NCBI GenBank assembly: GCA_052174475.1
Contig: JBQMRO010000005.1
Location: forward strand, 15,890 to 79,889
Length of the DNA: 64,000 nucleotides
Source of the DNA: Arsenophonus sp052174475
GTDB taxonomy: Bacteria > Pseudomonadota > Gammaproteobacteria > Enterobacterales > Enterobacteriaceae
Direction: 5' to 3'
Part shown: in pieces, positions 1 to 9,109 of the stretch
Position numbering within the stretch: the first letter of the stretch is position 1
How the letters are laid out: each line of letters opens with the position of its first letter
Program-made: the position numbers and the translations under genes
The notes under the pieces: model-generated
Database searches by the model: none
What the model saw: only the letters and a program-made list of their open reading frames with translations
Told to the model about the DNA's origin: nothing

Positions 1-1059
1 ATGATAAAGATACTTGCCAGTGCGGGGGGGGGTTAGTAAATAGTTGACAATTTTAGGATACGTAATTTTTGCTAAATTTCTAGGTAGAAAATAATATCTC
101 AATTAAAAATAATTGGCATATAAATAAATATTAATTGGCATTCTCCTGGCATTTTTATTATTTTTAGGATTTATTAATAATTCCCATAGTAGTGGGATTA
201 AATGGAGGTTTTAGCACGAAAAAACAATCTAAAAATAAGAAAAGCCAGTATATTTCTAGTAAAAATAATGTATAAAATTTAGTAGTACTGTAAAGAAAAA
301 ATGAAGGTAATAGGAAAGATAGTTAAAAGATAGCAGGCAAAAATAAGAAAGCTAAAATGCCTAATCCAATTTACAATAGCGTAATTGCGGCCAAATAACG
401 TACTCAGTCAATCAAAAATAAACAGATATCGGCTACTTAATATTAAAGTGAGTTTTTTATTAAAAAACATAAATCCATGCCCAAACTTATCATTTTGGAT
501 ATTTTTATGATAGTTTAAGAGTTGGTTGCGATGTAATGTTTATCTGCTAAATTAGTGAATTCTTTCTTTATTAACAGAAGAAAGAAACGCCTGATTAAAA
601 GATTTTATAATAGTTTTACGCTTGAATCAGCGTAACGGTTATAAATTAAGTTTATTACCATATTAACTAATTCTATTCTTGATAGAATTAGTTAATGCTT
701 TATGTATTCTAATATTAGAATAAGTCTAGGAGAAGATGTTCAATTTGCTCATCACTATAACGGGGTGATTATGAAATAATTAAATCCTTAATAAATAAAG
801 CTTTATATTTTAACGTATTGTTGCATTTTTTTCTGTAGTAATTATCTAATTAAATTAGATAAATTTATTTAAAAATATTTTAAAATAACCTATCTCTCTA
901 GGTTAGGGAGCGCATTATAATGCCAATAATACAAAAATTCTATATGAATAGGTACTAATTTGGCTGTGTAAAGGTTATCGATGTTTAGATACATTGATCT
1001 TTTTTCTATAAAGAAAATAAGAAATAAATGATTAAGCTAAATGTTATTTAGATTACTTT
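1..1059. other. decayed intergenic DNA, no gene seen
   Basis: No reading frame of useful length or recognisable protein remnant was found on either strand. The stretch is very AT-rich and starts with a run of nine G at 24-32, odd in this composition. It lies downstream of der, which ends at 1466 on the minus strand. It may hold an eroded gene, but nothing could be identified by eye. Confidence 0.5.
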
Positions 1060-1310
1060 ACAGAGTTATTAGTAAATCTGGTGTATAACGATCAGATTCC
1101 ACGCTATGATGCTTCGTAAATTTGCTTTTGTCTGCTAAGAAAAACTGATATCCAACTCAAAAAAAAGGGGGGGGAGCTTAGGCTGCTGATCGATCTTATA
1201 TAAAGAAGGTTTAATTTAAAGATATAGAACAGATTTATCAAGCATCAGAGTGGATATCGCACCCTGGTCGTCATATATAAAATTTACTAATAACTTTTAT
1301 AGACAGACGA
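1060..1310. mobile_element. chimeric IS256-family remnant (two inverted ends joined)
   Basis: Positions 1060 to about 1118 resemble the right terminus of the IS256-type repeat read on the minus strand (compare 48795 onward). From about 1119 the sequence switches to the plus-strand C-terminal coding part of the same element: a translation resembling FKDIEQIYQASEW corresponds to the C-terminal region shared with the copies at 8040 and 15310. The two pieces are head-to-head fragments of different copies. An A8G8 homopolymer tract sits at 1159-1174. No functional product is possible. Confidence 0.6.
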
Positions 1311-1414
1311 AAGAACAGATTTAATTCAATCTCCTTAGCAATATGAGTAAGGTTGTAATATAACTATCATCCTTAGTCCAATTTAGAAAATTTATAACCA
1401 TTTTTAATCGAAAA

Positions 1415-1457
1415 TTACTGGTTATAACCAGTAACATAGTTACTTTTAAGGTAACTG
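1415..1457 (-). terminator. probable terminator of the hisS-yfgM-bamB-der operon
   Basis: A perfect 20-bp palindrome at 1415-1434 (arm TTACTGGTTA) lies directly downstream of the der stop codon at 1466, next to a second 6-bp stem at about 1439-1457 (AGTTAC/GTAACT). Read on the minus strand, the palindrome is followed by a short T run. The position fits transcription termination after der. The zero-base loop of the palindrome is unusual for a classic intrinsic terminator. Confidence 0.55.
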
Positions 1458-1465
1458 ATTTATCA

Positions 1466-2947
1466 TTAATATTTTTTAAAATGTGTAATTAGACGTTTAC
1501 GTTTACGTAACTGTGTTGGTGTTAATTTATTTTTTTTACCAGCATAAGGGTTATCACCTTCTTTAAATTGAAGACGAATTGGTGTCCCCATAAACTGTAA
1601 TGTGCGGCGAAAATAGTTCGTTAAATAACGTTTGTAAGAGTGGGGTAATTCAGTCACTTGATTGCCATGGATCACTACAATCGGTGGATTGTAACCGCCA
1701 GCATGGGCATATTTTATTTTCACTCTACGGCCTCGTATCAGAGGTGCCTGGTGCTCTTCTTCTGCCATTTTCATAATACGTGTTAATAAGGACGTGCTTA
1801 ATCGCCGTGTTGCTGATTCGTAAGCTTTATGAATAGGCTCAAATAAATTATCAACACCTCTACTATGTAGAGCTGAAATAAAATGCACTTTAACAAAATT
1901 AATAAAACCTAATCGCAAATCCAGCGTATCTTTTACCGATTGTTGATCTTCTTGTGACATACCATCACACTTATTAACTATAATTACTATAGAACGCCCA
2001 GCATTTAAAATAAAGCCTAATAATGATAAGTCTTGATTAGAAATTCCTTTTTTGGCATCAATAACAAGTAAAACAACATTAGCATCTTCAATTGAGTGAA
2101 ATGTTTTTATCACTGAAAATTTTTCAACGGTTTCAGTTACTTTCCCTCGTTTACGAACACCCGCTGTATCAATCAGTACATATTTATATCCATCTCGTTC
2201 CAATGGAATGTAAATACTATCACGCGTTGTACCTGGCATGTTATAAACAACTACTCGATTCTCTCCTAAAATACAGTTAGTTAAAGTTGATTTACCGGCA
2301 TTTTGCCGACCAACAATTGCTAACTTAATTGGTAGTGAACGCGGATCAATGGCTTTTTCTTCACTATTGTCGATCGCTTCTTTTTCTTTCTTAGGCAGCC
2401 AAGAAGCTGCATTAGCTTCTTCCTCTGTAAATGATTCAATATCATTGGCTAATTTTAGTGAATAGGGAGAAACTACTTTTTCAATCAATTGAGTAACACC
2501 ACGTCCATAAGATGCAGCAATGGGATAAATATCTTTTATGCCAAGTGTATAAAAATCTCCTAAAACTATATCAATATTCAAACCATCAATTTTATTCGCT
2601 ACCAGGTAACTATTTTTCTTTCGAGTGCGCAAATGTTTTGCAATCTCATAATCTGACGGCATCAATCCTGAACGAGCATCAACCATAAAAAAAACAATGT
2701 CTGCTTCTTCAATTGCCAATAAGGATTGAGAAGTTATGTGGGTTTCTATTCCCTTTTCTGAATTACCGATACCACCGGTATCGATAATAATGAATTCCTG
2801 TCCTGCAAACTCTGCTTTCCCGTATTTTCGATCACGAGTTAAACCAGGAAAATCAGCAACCAGCGCATCCCTAGTTCGAGTTAATCGATTAAATAAAGTA
2901 GATTTTCCTACATTTGGACGCCCTACGAGCGAAATGACAGTTATCAT
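1466..2947 (-). CDS. der: ribosome-assembly GTPase Der (EngA)
   Basis: Der is a tandem-GTPase protein needed for maturation of the 50S ribosomal subunit. The 493-residue product has two G domains followed by a KH-like C-terminal domain, close to the family's usual 490 or so residues. The first P-loop reads GRPNVGKST near residue 8 with DTGG and NKIDG motifs. The second reads GRQNAGKST (more usually GRPNVGKST) with DTAG and NKCDG. The C-terminus ends in a basic RKRKR-type tail. The frame is open 29 codons further upstream, but the start is placed at the ATG at 2947 because the protein then begins MITVISLVGRP, matching the family N-terminus. It is the last gene of hisS-yfgM-bamB-der, about 125 bases after bamB. 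Confidence 0.96.
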   Translation of the reverse strand: MITVISLVGRPNVGKSTLFNRLTRTRDALVADFPGLTRDRKYGKAEFAGQEFIIIDTGGIGNSEKGIETHITSQSLLAIEEADIVFFMVDARSGLMPSDYEIAKHLRTRKKNSYLVANKIDGLNIDIVLGDFYTLGIKDIYPIAASYGRGVTQLIEKVVSPYSLKLANDIESFTEEEANAASWLPKKEKEAIDNSEEKAIDPRSLPIKLAIVGRQNAGKSTLTNCILGENRVVVYNMPGTTRDSIYIPLERDGYKYVLIDTAGVRKRGKVTETVEKFSVIKTFHSIEDANVVLLVIDAKKGISNQDLSLLGFILNAGRSIVIIVNKCDGMSQEDQQSVKDTLDLRLGFINFVKVHFISALHSRGVDNLFEPIHKAYESATRRLSTSLLTRIMKMAEEEHQAPLIRGRRVKIKYAHAGGYNPPIVVIHGNQVTELPHSYKRYLTNYFRRTLQFMGTPIRLQFKEGDNPYAGKKNKLTPTQLRKRKRLITHFKKY

Positions 2948-3073
2948 TTTAAGATGCCTAATAAAAATTAAAATCGCCATTCTCATTATATTCATTGGAA
3001 TACTAAAAAATAAAACGGATATGGAAATTAGCAACCGTTAGTTCTATTTGGAAAATAAGAAAACGTCAGATAA

Positions 3074-4252
3074 TTAACGTTCAATAAGGTATACAGTTCC
3101 ATCTTTTGCCTGAATAAGTAATTTATCATTGGCAATAATTGGATGGCTGCGTAAACCCAAATTATTAATTTTATTTTGCGCAACAAATTGACCATCTTGA
3201 GTATCTAACCAATGAAGATAACCTTCCCCATCACCAACTACTAAATAACCATCATAAATAATCGGTGCAGTTAAATTGCGATGTAGTAAGGCATCTTGAG
3301 TCCATGATGTAATACCATTATTTTTGTGAATTGCTAGCACACGATCATTTTGATCAACTAAGTAGATAATATCATTGGCAACAATAATATCATTCACTGT
3401 CCCTAAATCACGCTTCCAGATAATTTGGTTAGAGCGCATATCCATTGCAACTAAATCACCATTATACGCAATAGCAAAGATAGTGCTTGAATTGGTATCA
3501 ATAACTGGCGTGATATTAACATCATGTAAACGATCAATGTCAGTTGCACCACGGATCTGAGAAATATATTGCTGCCAAGCAATTCGCCCTTGATCAAGTA
3601 TTATGGCAGTAATACGACCACTGCTACTCCCAACAATGGCAACCCCATAAGCAGTAGCTGGCGATGACTTTCCTCTTATTGATAATGTAGAAGTATCTAA
3701 ATTAATACTCCATTTATTTTCTCCAGTCTGTGAATTTAACGCTTGTAATACACCGTTACTGGTATGGATCAATACTAAACCATCACTAACTACTGGATGG
3801 GAAAGCGCTTCTCCGGAAACATTGGTTTTCCATTCTATTTTCCCATTAGTTTTATTTAATGCTATAACTTTGCCGTTTTCTGTTCCAATATAAAGCTTAT
3901 CTCCTGAAACTGTTAATCCGCTAGAAAGTAAGGCTGGCAAATTAGCTGTGAAAAACCCAACTTGTTGTGATAAATCAATTGACCATAACATTTCACCTGA
4001 ATCAATATTTATTGCTTTCACCATTCCTTTACGATCAGCTGCATATACAACAAAATCATCATAAGCCGGTGAAAGTTTAGAATAAAATTCTCCACTACCA
4101 TCTCCTATTGAGCGATGCCAGATGATAGAAGGGGTAAATTTATTGGTAACTTCAGGTAGAGGAGAGATTAAGATAGAATCTTTTTCCGTTGAGCATCCCA
4201 TTAATAAAATCACTACCAACAAATCAACTAAAAGCGTTCTAGCTAATTGCAT
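3074..4252 (-). CDS. bamB: outer-membrane assembly lipoprotein BamB
   Basis: BamB is the beta-propeller lipoprotein of the Bam complex; it binds BamA POTRA domains and helps insert beta-barrel proteins into the outer membrane. The product has 392 residues, the usual size. It starts with a short hydrophobic leader ending in a lipobox (LLMGC), so lipidation is expected at Cys20. The rest is made of repeated PQQ-like blades, visible as recurring patterns such as LYIGTENGKVIALNKTNG and LVVGDGEGYLHWLD. It lies 13 bases downstream of yfgM and upstream of der, the standard enterobacterial order. Its partner BamA is intact at 31391-33793. Confidence 0.96.
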   Translation of the reverse strand: MQLARTLLVDLLVVILLMGCSTEKDSILISPLPEVTNKFTPSIIWHRSIGDGSGEFYSKLSPAYDDFVVYAADRKGMVKAINIDSGEMLWSIDLSQQVGFFTANLPALLSSGLTVSGDKLYIGTENGKVIALNKTNGKIEWKTNVSGEALSHPVVSDGLVLIHTSNGVLQALNSQTGENKWSINLDTSTLSIRGKSSPATAYGVAIVGSSSGRITAIILDQGRIAWQQYISQIRGATDIDRLHDVNITPVIDTNSSTIFAIAYNGDLVAMDMRSNQIIWKRDLGTVNDIIVANDIIYLVDQNDRVLAIHKNNGITSWTQDALLHRNLTAPIIYDGYLVVGDGEGYLHWLDTQDGQFVAQNKINNLGLRSHPIIANDKLLIQAKDGTVYLIER

Positions 4253-4265
4253 GTAATTATTCCTT

Positions 4266-4889
4266 TTAGCTTGGAAAGCTACTATTGATTTTCATTTTTA
4301 ATATTTCCTTCATTATTTCAGATCCACTTGATTCAATTCCTTTAGAATAAGCCGCATGAGCGGCAGCGATATCACCTTTTTTTAGTAAAGCGTTGCCACG
4401 AATATCTTCAGCAATCATACTCCATCCTTTATTATGAACTTGAGTTAAAGTAATCAGAGCTTGATCTGTCTTGTTTAAAGCTAATTGTACACGTGCTAAT
4501 CTTATATTGATTAAATCTTTAAGATCATCTATTTTTGCCTTAGCTAGGGCATTTAGTAATGCTTTTTCTGCACCAATAATATCACTTTTTTCCACTGCAA
4601 TTTTAGCTAATTCAATATTTGTCAATACACCATAAATATTATTTGTTTCATTAGCAAATTGCTTGCCAGAAGCGAGTGCTTGTTTTGAACCTGTTTGCAA
4701 TTGAGAAGAAATTTTCTCAAAAGTTTGAGCACTTTCTTGCAAACAATTTGTGTGATATGATTGCCAATAATTCCAAGCAATAATTGCGATAAATCCAATA
4801 GCTATCCAAGTTGCTAACGCTTTAGCATTGTTGATAAAAAAGCATTTGATAGCATCTATCTGCTTATTTTTAGTGGTATAGATTTCCAC
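4266..4889 (-). CDS. yfgM: inner-membrane TPR protein YfgM (periplasmic chaperone-network partner)
   Basis: YfgM is a single-pass inner-membrane protein with a periplasmic TPR-like domain, known in E. coli as a partner of PpiD and the SecYEG translocon. This 207-residue product matches the usual length. A short cytoplasmic N-terminus precedes one transmembrane helix (about residues 20-42, ATWIAIGFIAIIAWNYW); the remainder is alanine-rich helical repeats. It lies between hisS (10 bases upstream) and bamB (13 bases downstream), so the three are probably co-transcribed. Assignment rests on both sequence and this conserved position. Confidence 0.92.
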   Translation of the reverse strand: MEIYTTKNKQIDAIKCFFINNAKALATWIAIGFIAIIAWNYWQSYHTNCLQESAQTFEKISSQLQTGSKQALASGKQFANETNNIYGVLTNIELAKIAVEKSDIIGAEKALLNALAKAKIDDLKDLINIRLARVQLALNKTDQALITLTQVHNKGWSMIAEDIRGNALLKKGDIAAAHAAYSKGIESSGSEIMKEILKMKINSSFPS

Positions 4890-4899
4890 AGAGTCTCCT

Positions 4900-6177
4900 T
4901 TAATCTAAAAGATTAGTCAAACTTACAGAAATATTTTTCTGAGAAATTTTTTCCTGTTCACCCGTACGTAAATCTTTTATTGTGACTTTACCAGATTGAT
5001 ACTCATCTTCACCTAAAATTATGGCAATTTTCGCCTGGTATTTATCTGCTCGAGCTAACTGTTTTTTAACATTACCACCGCTATGATGAGTCATCAATTT
5101 CAAATCTGGTAGATTATCGCGAATTTTTTCCGCCAAGACTAATATTGCCTGTTGACTTGCCTCACCACAAGCAACTAAATAAACATCAACTAAGTTATGT
5201 TTAGCAACAAAATCTGGGTTAATCTGACGTACCAATAATACTACGCGCTCCATTCCCATTGCAAAACCAACCGCGGAGGTTGCCTGCCCGCCAAGTTGCT
5301 CTACCAGACCATCATAACGACCCCCAGCACATACAGTATCCTGCGCCCCTAATGCATCAGTAACCCATTCAAATACAGTACGATTATAATAATCTAAACC
5401 ACGAACTAAACGTTGATTAATTCGAAATTGAATACCTGCTATATCAAGTAATTTACAAAGTCCAATAAAATGTTGTTTTGACTCATCATCAAGATAATTA
5501 GCAAGTAATGGAGCATTATTAAGTAGTTTTTGCACGTCAGGATTTTTTGAATCAAGGATACGTAATGGGTTAGTCGATAGTCGACGTCGACAATCTTCAT
5601 CCAATTTATCTTCATACTGTTGTAAATAAGTAACTAATGCCTGACGGTATTTTGCTCGGGCTGCTAATGATCCAATTGAGTTTAACTCCAGTGAAACATA
5701 TTTAGCAATCCCTAGTTCACGCCACCAACGTGCTGTCATAATGATAAGTTCGGCATCAATAGCTGGCCCAGCTAAACCAAAAACTTCAGCACCTAATTGA
5801 TGAAATTGACGATAACGTCCTTTTTGTGGCCGCTCATAACGAAACATGGGGCCTAAATACCATAGACGTTGTTGCTGATTATATAGTAACCCATGTTCGA
5901 TCCCAGCACGTACACAACCGGCTGTATTCTCTGGACGCAGAGTTAAACTATCACCATTCCCATAATCAAAGGTATACATTTCTTTTTCAACTACGTCAGT
6001 GACTTCACCTATTGCGTGAGAAAATAAATAGCTTTTCTCTACTAGAGGAGTTCGAATCTCACTAAAACAATAACTCCTAAGGATTTGTTTTAATTTATTT
6101 TCAATTTTTTGCCAGAATTTAATATCGGCAGGAAGACAGTCATTCATACCGCGAATAGCTTGAATCTTTTTAGCCAC
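4900..6177 (-). CDS. hisS: histidyl-tRNA synthetase
   Basis: HisRS is a class II aminoacyl-tRNA synthetase that charges tRNA-His. The 425-residue product is the usual length. Motif 2 is visible (MFRYERPQKGRYRQFHQLG), as is the histidine-binding signature around GLDYYNRTVFEW and the C-terminal anticodon-binding domain. RPENTAG replaces the more common RPEGTAG, which looks tolerable. The start codon is GTG at 6177, giving MAKKIQAIRGMND, which agrees with the family N-terminus. It is the first gene of the hisS-yfgM-bamB-der operon, with a good sigma-70-type promoter just upstream. In relatives ispG lies upstream; no remnant of it was recognised here. Confidence 0.97.
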   Translation of the reverse strand: MAKKIQAIRGMNDCLPADIKFWQKIENKLKQILRSYCFSEIRTPLVEKSYLFSHAIGEVTDVVEKEMYTFDYGNGDSLTLRPENTAGCVRAGIEHGLLYNQQQRLWYLGPMFRYERPQKGRYRQFHQLGAEVFGLAGPAIDAELIIMTARWWRELGIAKYVSLELNSIGSLAARAKYRQALVTYLQQYEDKLDEDCRRRLSTNPLRILDSKNPDVQKLLNNAPLLANYLDDESKQHFIGLCKLLDIAGIQFRINQRLVRGLDYYNRTVFEWVTDALGAQDTVCAGGRYDGLVEQLGGQATSAVGFAMGMERVVLLVRQINPDFVAKHNLVDVYLVACGEASQQAILVLAEKIRDNLPDLKLMTHHSGGNVKKQLARADKYQAKIAIILGEDEYQSGKVTIKDLRTGEQEKISQKNISVSLTNLLD

Positions 6178-6212
6178 TTTATTTCTCTATTTTAAAATTT
6201 ACCATAATTTTA

Positions 6213-6242
6213 ATTATAAAAGTGAATATTAATAGGGTGCAA
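6213..6242 (-). promoter_or_regulatory. sigma-70-like promoter for hisS operon
   Basis: On the minus strand a -35 hexamer TTGCAC (plus coordinates 6237-6242) and a consensus -10 TATAAT (6213-6218) are separated by 18 bases, about 35 bases ahead of the hisS GTG start. This is one of the better promoter matches in the window and correctly placed for the hisS-yfgM-bamB-der operon. Confidence 0.6.
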
Positions 6243-6702
6243 TCTATAAACAAAATTAGCTTATCATTTTATGATCTATAATTGATAATTTTTATTTTTA
6301 TATACAATTTAGATTTATTATGACAGTTGGTATCTTTCAACTGAAACTAATAAGGTATTTAAATAATAAAAAAGCACACAAACACAAAAAGAAACTTCAT
6401 TTTTCCCATCAACTAATTACCTAGTTAACGCAAAGAGTAACAGCAAAAATCAACTATTCCGCTACAATTAGCATATCAATAAATTATGCTAATGCGTCTA
6501 TGTATGTATGTGCAAGATAAATTATTAATAAATAGAAATAATATACTTAATAAATAATGCATTAATAAAATATTATTTATAGCATTGATTATTATCAATA
6601 CTAAAAATATATACTATTCAACCATCTGAATTCAGGTATTCCTTTAGGTTTTTTAAAAACAAATGCAACGTGTTTTGCAGATGAACTGTAAAATTGCAAA
6701 TA
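6243..6702. other. AT-rich intergenic stretch, no gene seen
   Basis: No recognisable coding remnant or RNA gene was found on either strand. In relatives ispG and rodZ lie upstream of hisS; neither could be recognised here. Confidence 0.45.
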
Positions 6703-6871
6703 GATTAAATTTAAGGAAAGTTACGATGATCGCCAATGCTTATATCTCCATTTAACAGAAGAGGATTTAAACTTTATAGAAATATTTTCTAGCCAAAAAA
6801 AAATTAGAAAATTAGGCTATTTTAGCCTTGAAAAAATACTATCAAAAATTAATAATAAAGTTATTATTTAA
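6703..6871 (+). pseudogene. unrecognised coding remnant
   Basis: A frame without a convincing start codon stays open for about 55 codons and ends in TAA at 6869-6871. Its translation has protein-like composition (segments such as LTEEDLNFIEIFSSQKKIRK), quite unlike the surrounding decayed DNA. I could not link it to a family. It may be the C-terminal end of a lost gene, cut off by decay, just before the IS256 remnant at about 6901. Confidence 0.3.
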
Positions 6872-6900
6872 GCTTGATGATATTGACAAATGTAAGCAGT

Positions 6901-8125
6901 ATGTTGAGAGTTATACTCATTTCTGATCTATGTGATCTCGGAGATGGTGTGGCATATGTGATATATCATGCTGATTGATTTCATGAATAACTTCAACAAC
7001 AGAGAGATGATATGTCATGAAAATTCTACTCTACAGGTATTTCCGAAACTAGATATTAGTATATCTCTTTCCATAAATTTATTTGTAATCGCGCTAGCTA
7101 ACTTTATAGACGTACCGCTGTTGAAGCTGAGTTTGAAGTCATGCTGCAACAACATATTGAACGGTTGATTTATTGGGTGCTATTATTGTTCTTCTTAACG
7201 GTTATTTAAGACAGCGAAGCATACAGACTGATATTGGCCATATTGAGATTAAAGCGCCTAAGATCGGGAGTGTTGGTCGTAAGCCTGAAACGGAATATGA
7301 TTCTAAATCTCCTTACTACTATCTTAGCTGAAGCGTGCAAAAAGCAGTGAAAAGTTGCTACCATGGCCTATATACGTGAAATATTATCCATCAGTCATTT
7401 TCACGAAGCTATTTAGGCGCTTCTCGGTACAAAGCTCATGGTTATCTTGCTAAGTGCTATAAATAAACTGAAACAGCGATGATTTAAAGAGCACAAGTAA
7501 TGGTTCCAGCATGATTTAAGCGATACACGCTATGATTATTTGTATGCTAAATGGCGTATCACCTGTTAGGCAAGCTGATCGCCTGTTCTTGCTGCTCATT
7601 ATTGGTATCACTGAGAATAAATATAAAAAAATAATTGTTCTAAGATGGTTATCAAGAGTTAGAAGCCAACTTGGTCTAACCTCTCAATTGTCTGCGAGCG
7701 CATGGCTTAACTGCATCTCTAAATTTGATATAGAATATGGTGCCCTTATACTTTTAGAATACTATAGTAATGATATTCCAAGACATGCAGGAATAACGCC
7801 ATTAGTTACATAAAATAGCTAATGCACTGGTTTCATTTCTTTAAAGGCATGCAACTGAAAGTTAAAAACTGTAAGTTTGCTAGGAAATTTAGTTAACAAG
7901 AGAGCTATTATTACGCTGATAAAGCTCTTGATATTTTTGTTAGCAAGGTTTTAGCAAAGTATATCCTGGAGCGATAAAAAATCTGGAACTAGTTAAGGGA
8001 ATTTGACCCTTGTTGACCATGCTGCTAAAAAACGTCCAATTTAAGGATAGAGAATAGATTATACAAAGCATAAGAGTGAAACGTAGCCTGATAACCAATG
8101 CATCAGATTTGCTAATAACTCATTA
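6901..8125 (+). mobile_element. IS256-family insertion sequence, decayed
   Basis: Translating in shifting frames gives IS256-type transposase landmarks in order: an N-terminal region with an acidic stretch before MLQQH, then RQRSIQTDIGHIEIKAPK (near 7205-7265), a segment around 7530-7810 with VRQADRLFLLLIIG, and a C-terminal part with KAFDIFVSKVLAKYPGAIK-like sequence near 7920-7980 and FKD-type residues near 8045. Many stops and frameshifts interrupt it. The left end is recognised by alignment with the copies at 14011, 23723 and 54833. An open stretch at 7532-7813 is part of the transposase, not a separate gene. Confidence 0.75.
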
Positions 8126-9109
8126 GCCAGATTGAATTATTTATTACATGGATGTCGTAATAATAAAATTAAACCTATTAATTCGAAATTATGCGATCAG
8201 ATTTATTTGTTGTCATCATTGCTATTGGAATGCAATGAACCTGTTCAACTAGGTTTAGTTATTGCTTAGTCGAAATCAATAATATACTTGGACATAAAAG
8301 CAGTAAGATTATTAAAATAGCTATCAATAACAATGATTTAGAAATAGATTTCCATATTAAAAGGAATCAAACTTAAATATATCCGTAAAGCAGCATTAAA
8401 ATATGAGCAGATGGATTAGATTATACTATATTAAAAATAATTTGGTCTATATTGGTACAGGACACACCTATTAGAAAGTGGTAAACTATTAGTCTTTATA
8501 TAAATTTTTATTTAAGTAAAAGACTTTACTAGTATTTAAAATTTTAAAAATCTTTTTAAAACCGATGTTATATAAAATTAAACGTTAATTTTGGATGAAA
8601 GAAACTTAAATTTTGTTATTGTTAATCCTAGTAACAAATAGAAAAATTAATCGCTGAAATTGTAAAGTGTTTATTAAGTTTATATTATAAAAATAATTTA
8701 TGGCTACTTTAATTATACAGCTGTATATTTTACAGCTGTTCTGAGTTAGCGGAATATTTTTCAGTGTTAATTTATGATTTATAATTAAAAAAGATAAGTT
8801 TTTGATCAAGGGATTGTTATTTAAATCCCAATGTTTGGTTTATCATGCTATTTTTAGATTTTACGCCAAATATCGCCATTTGCGAGTGGGTAATAAATTA
8901 TTTTATTGATATCAAACTAGCTGTTTTTATACTGCCCAGTAGTATACGACAAGAGATCCTATCTTAGTTAATTAACTAGATAAGTTAATTTTTATGAAAG
9001 ATCCGCTTTTCAAAGTTGGAATTATTGCACTGATTTTCCTAAATGTGATCATGAAATGTTAATACCTGCTAGGTATTATACCTGGCATTTTTATTTTTAA
9101 TTATGATTA
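8126..9109. other. decayed region with one unassigned coding remnant
   Basis: Between the IS256 remnant and family B. On the plus strand about 8128-8380, two overlapping frames give a protein-like translation (LLSSLLLECNEPVQLGLVIA, then ILGHKSSKIIKIAINNN), suggesting a broken chromosomal gene with one frameshift near 8265. I could not name it. The remainder (8400-9109) shows nothing recognisable. Confidence 0.35.

Noticed and set aside
2736..3041. Open frame of 101 codons on the plus strand over the start of der
   Set aside because: It is antisense to the conserved first GTPase domain of der and has no protein-like features of its own.
6045..6070. GTTCGAATC resembling a tRNA T-loop
   Set aside because: It lies inside the well-conserved hisS coding sequence and has no matching acceptor or anticodon stem.
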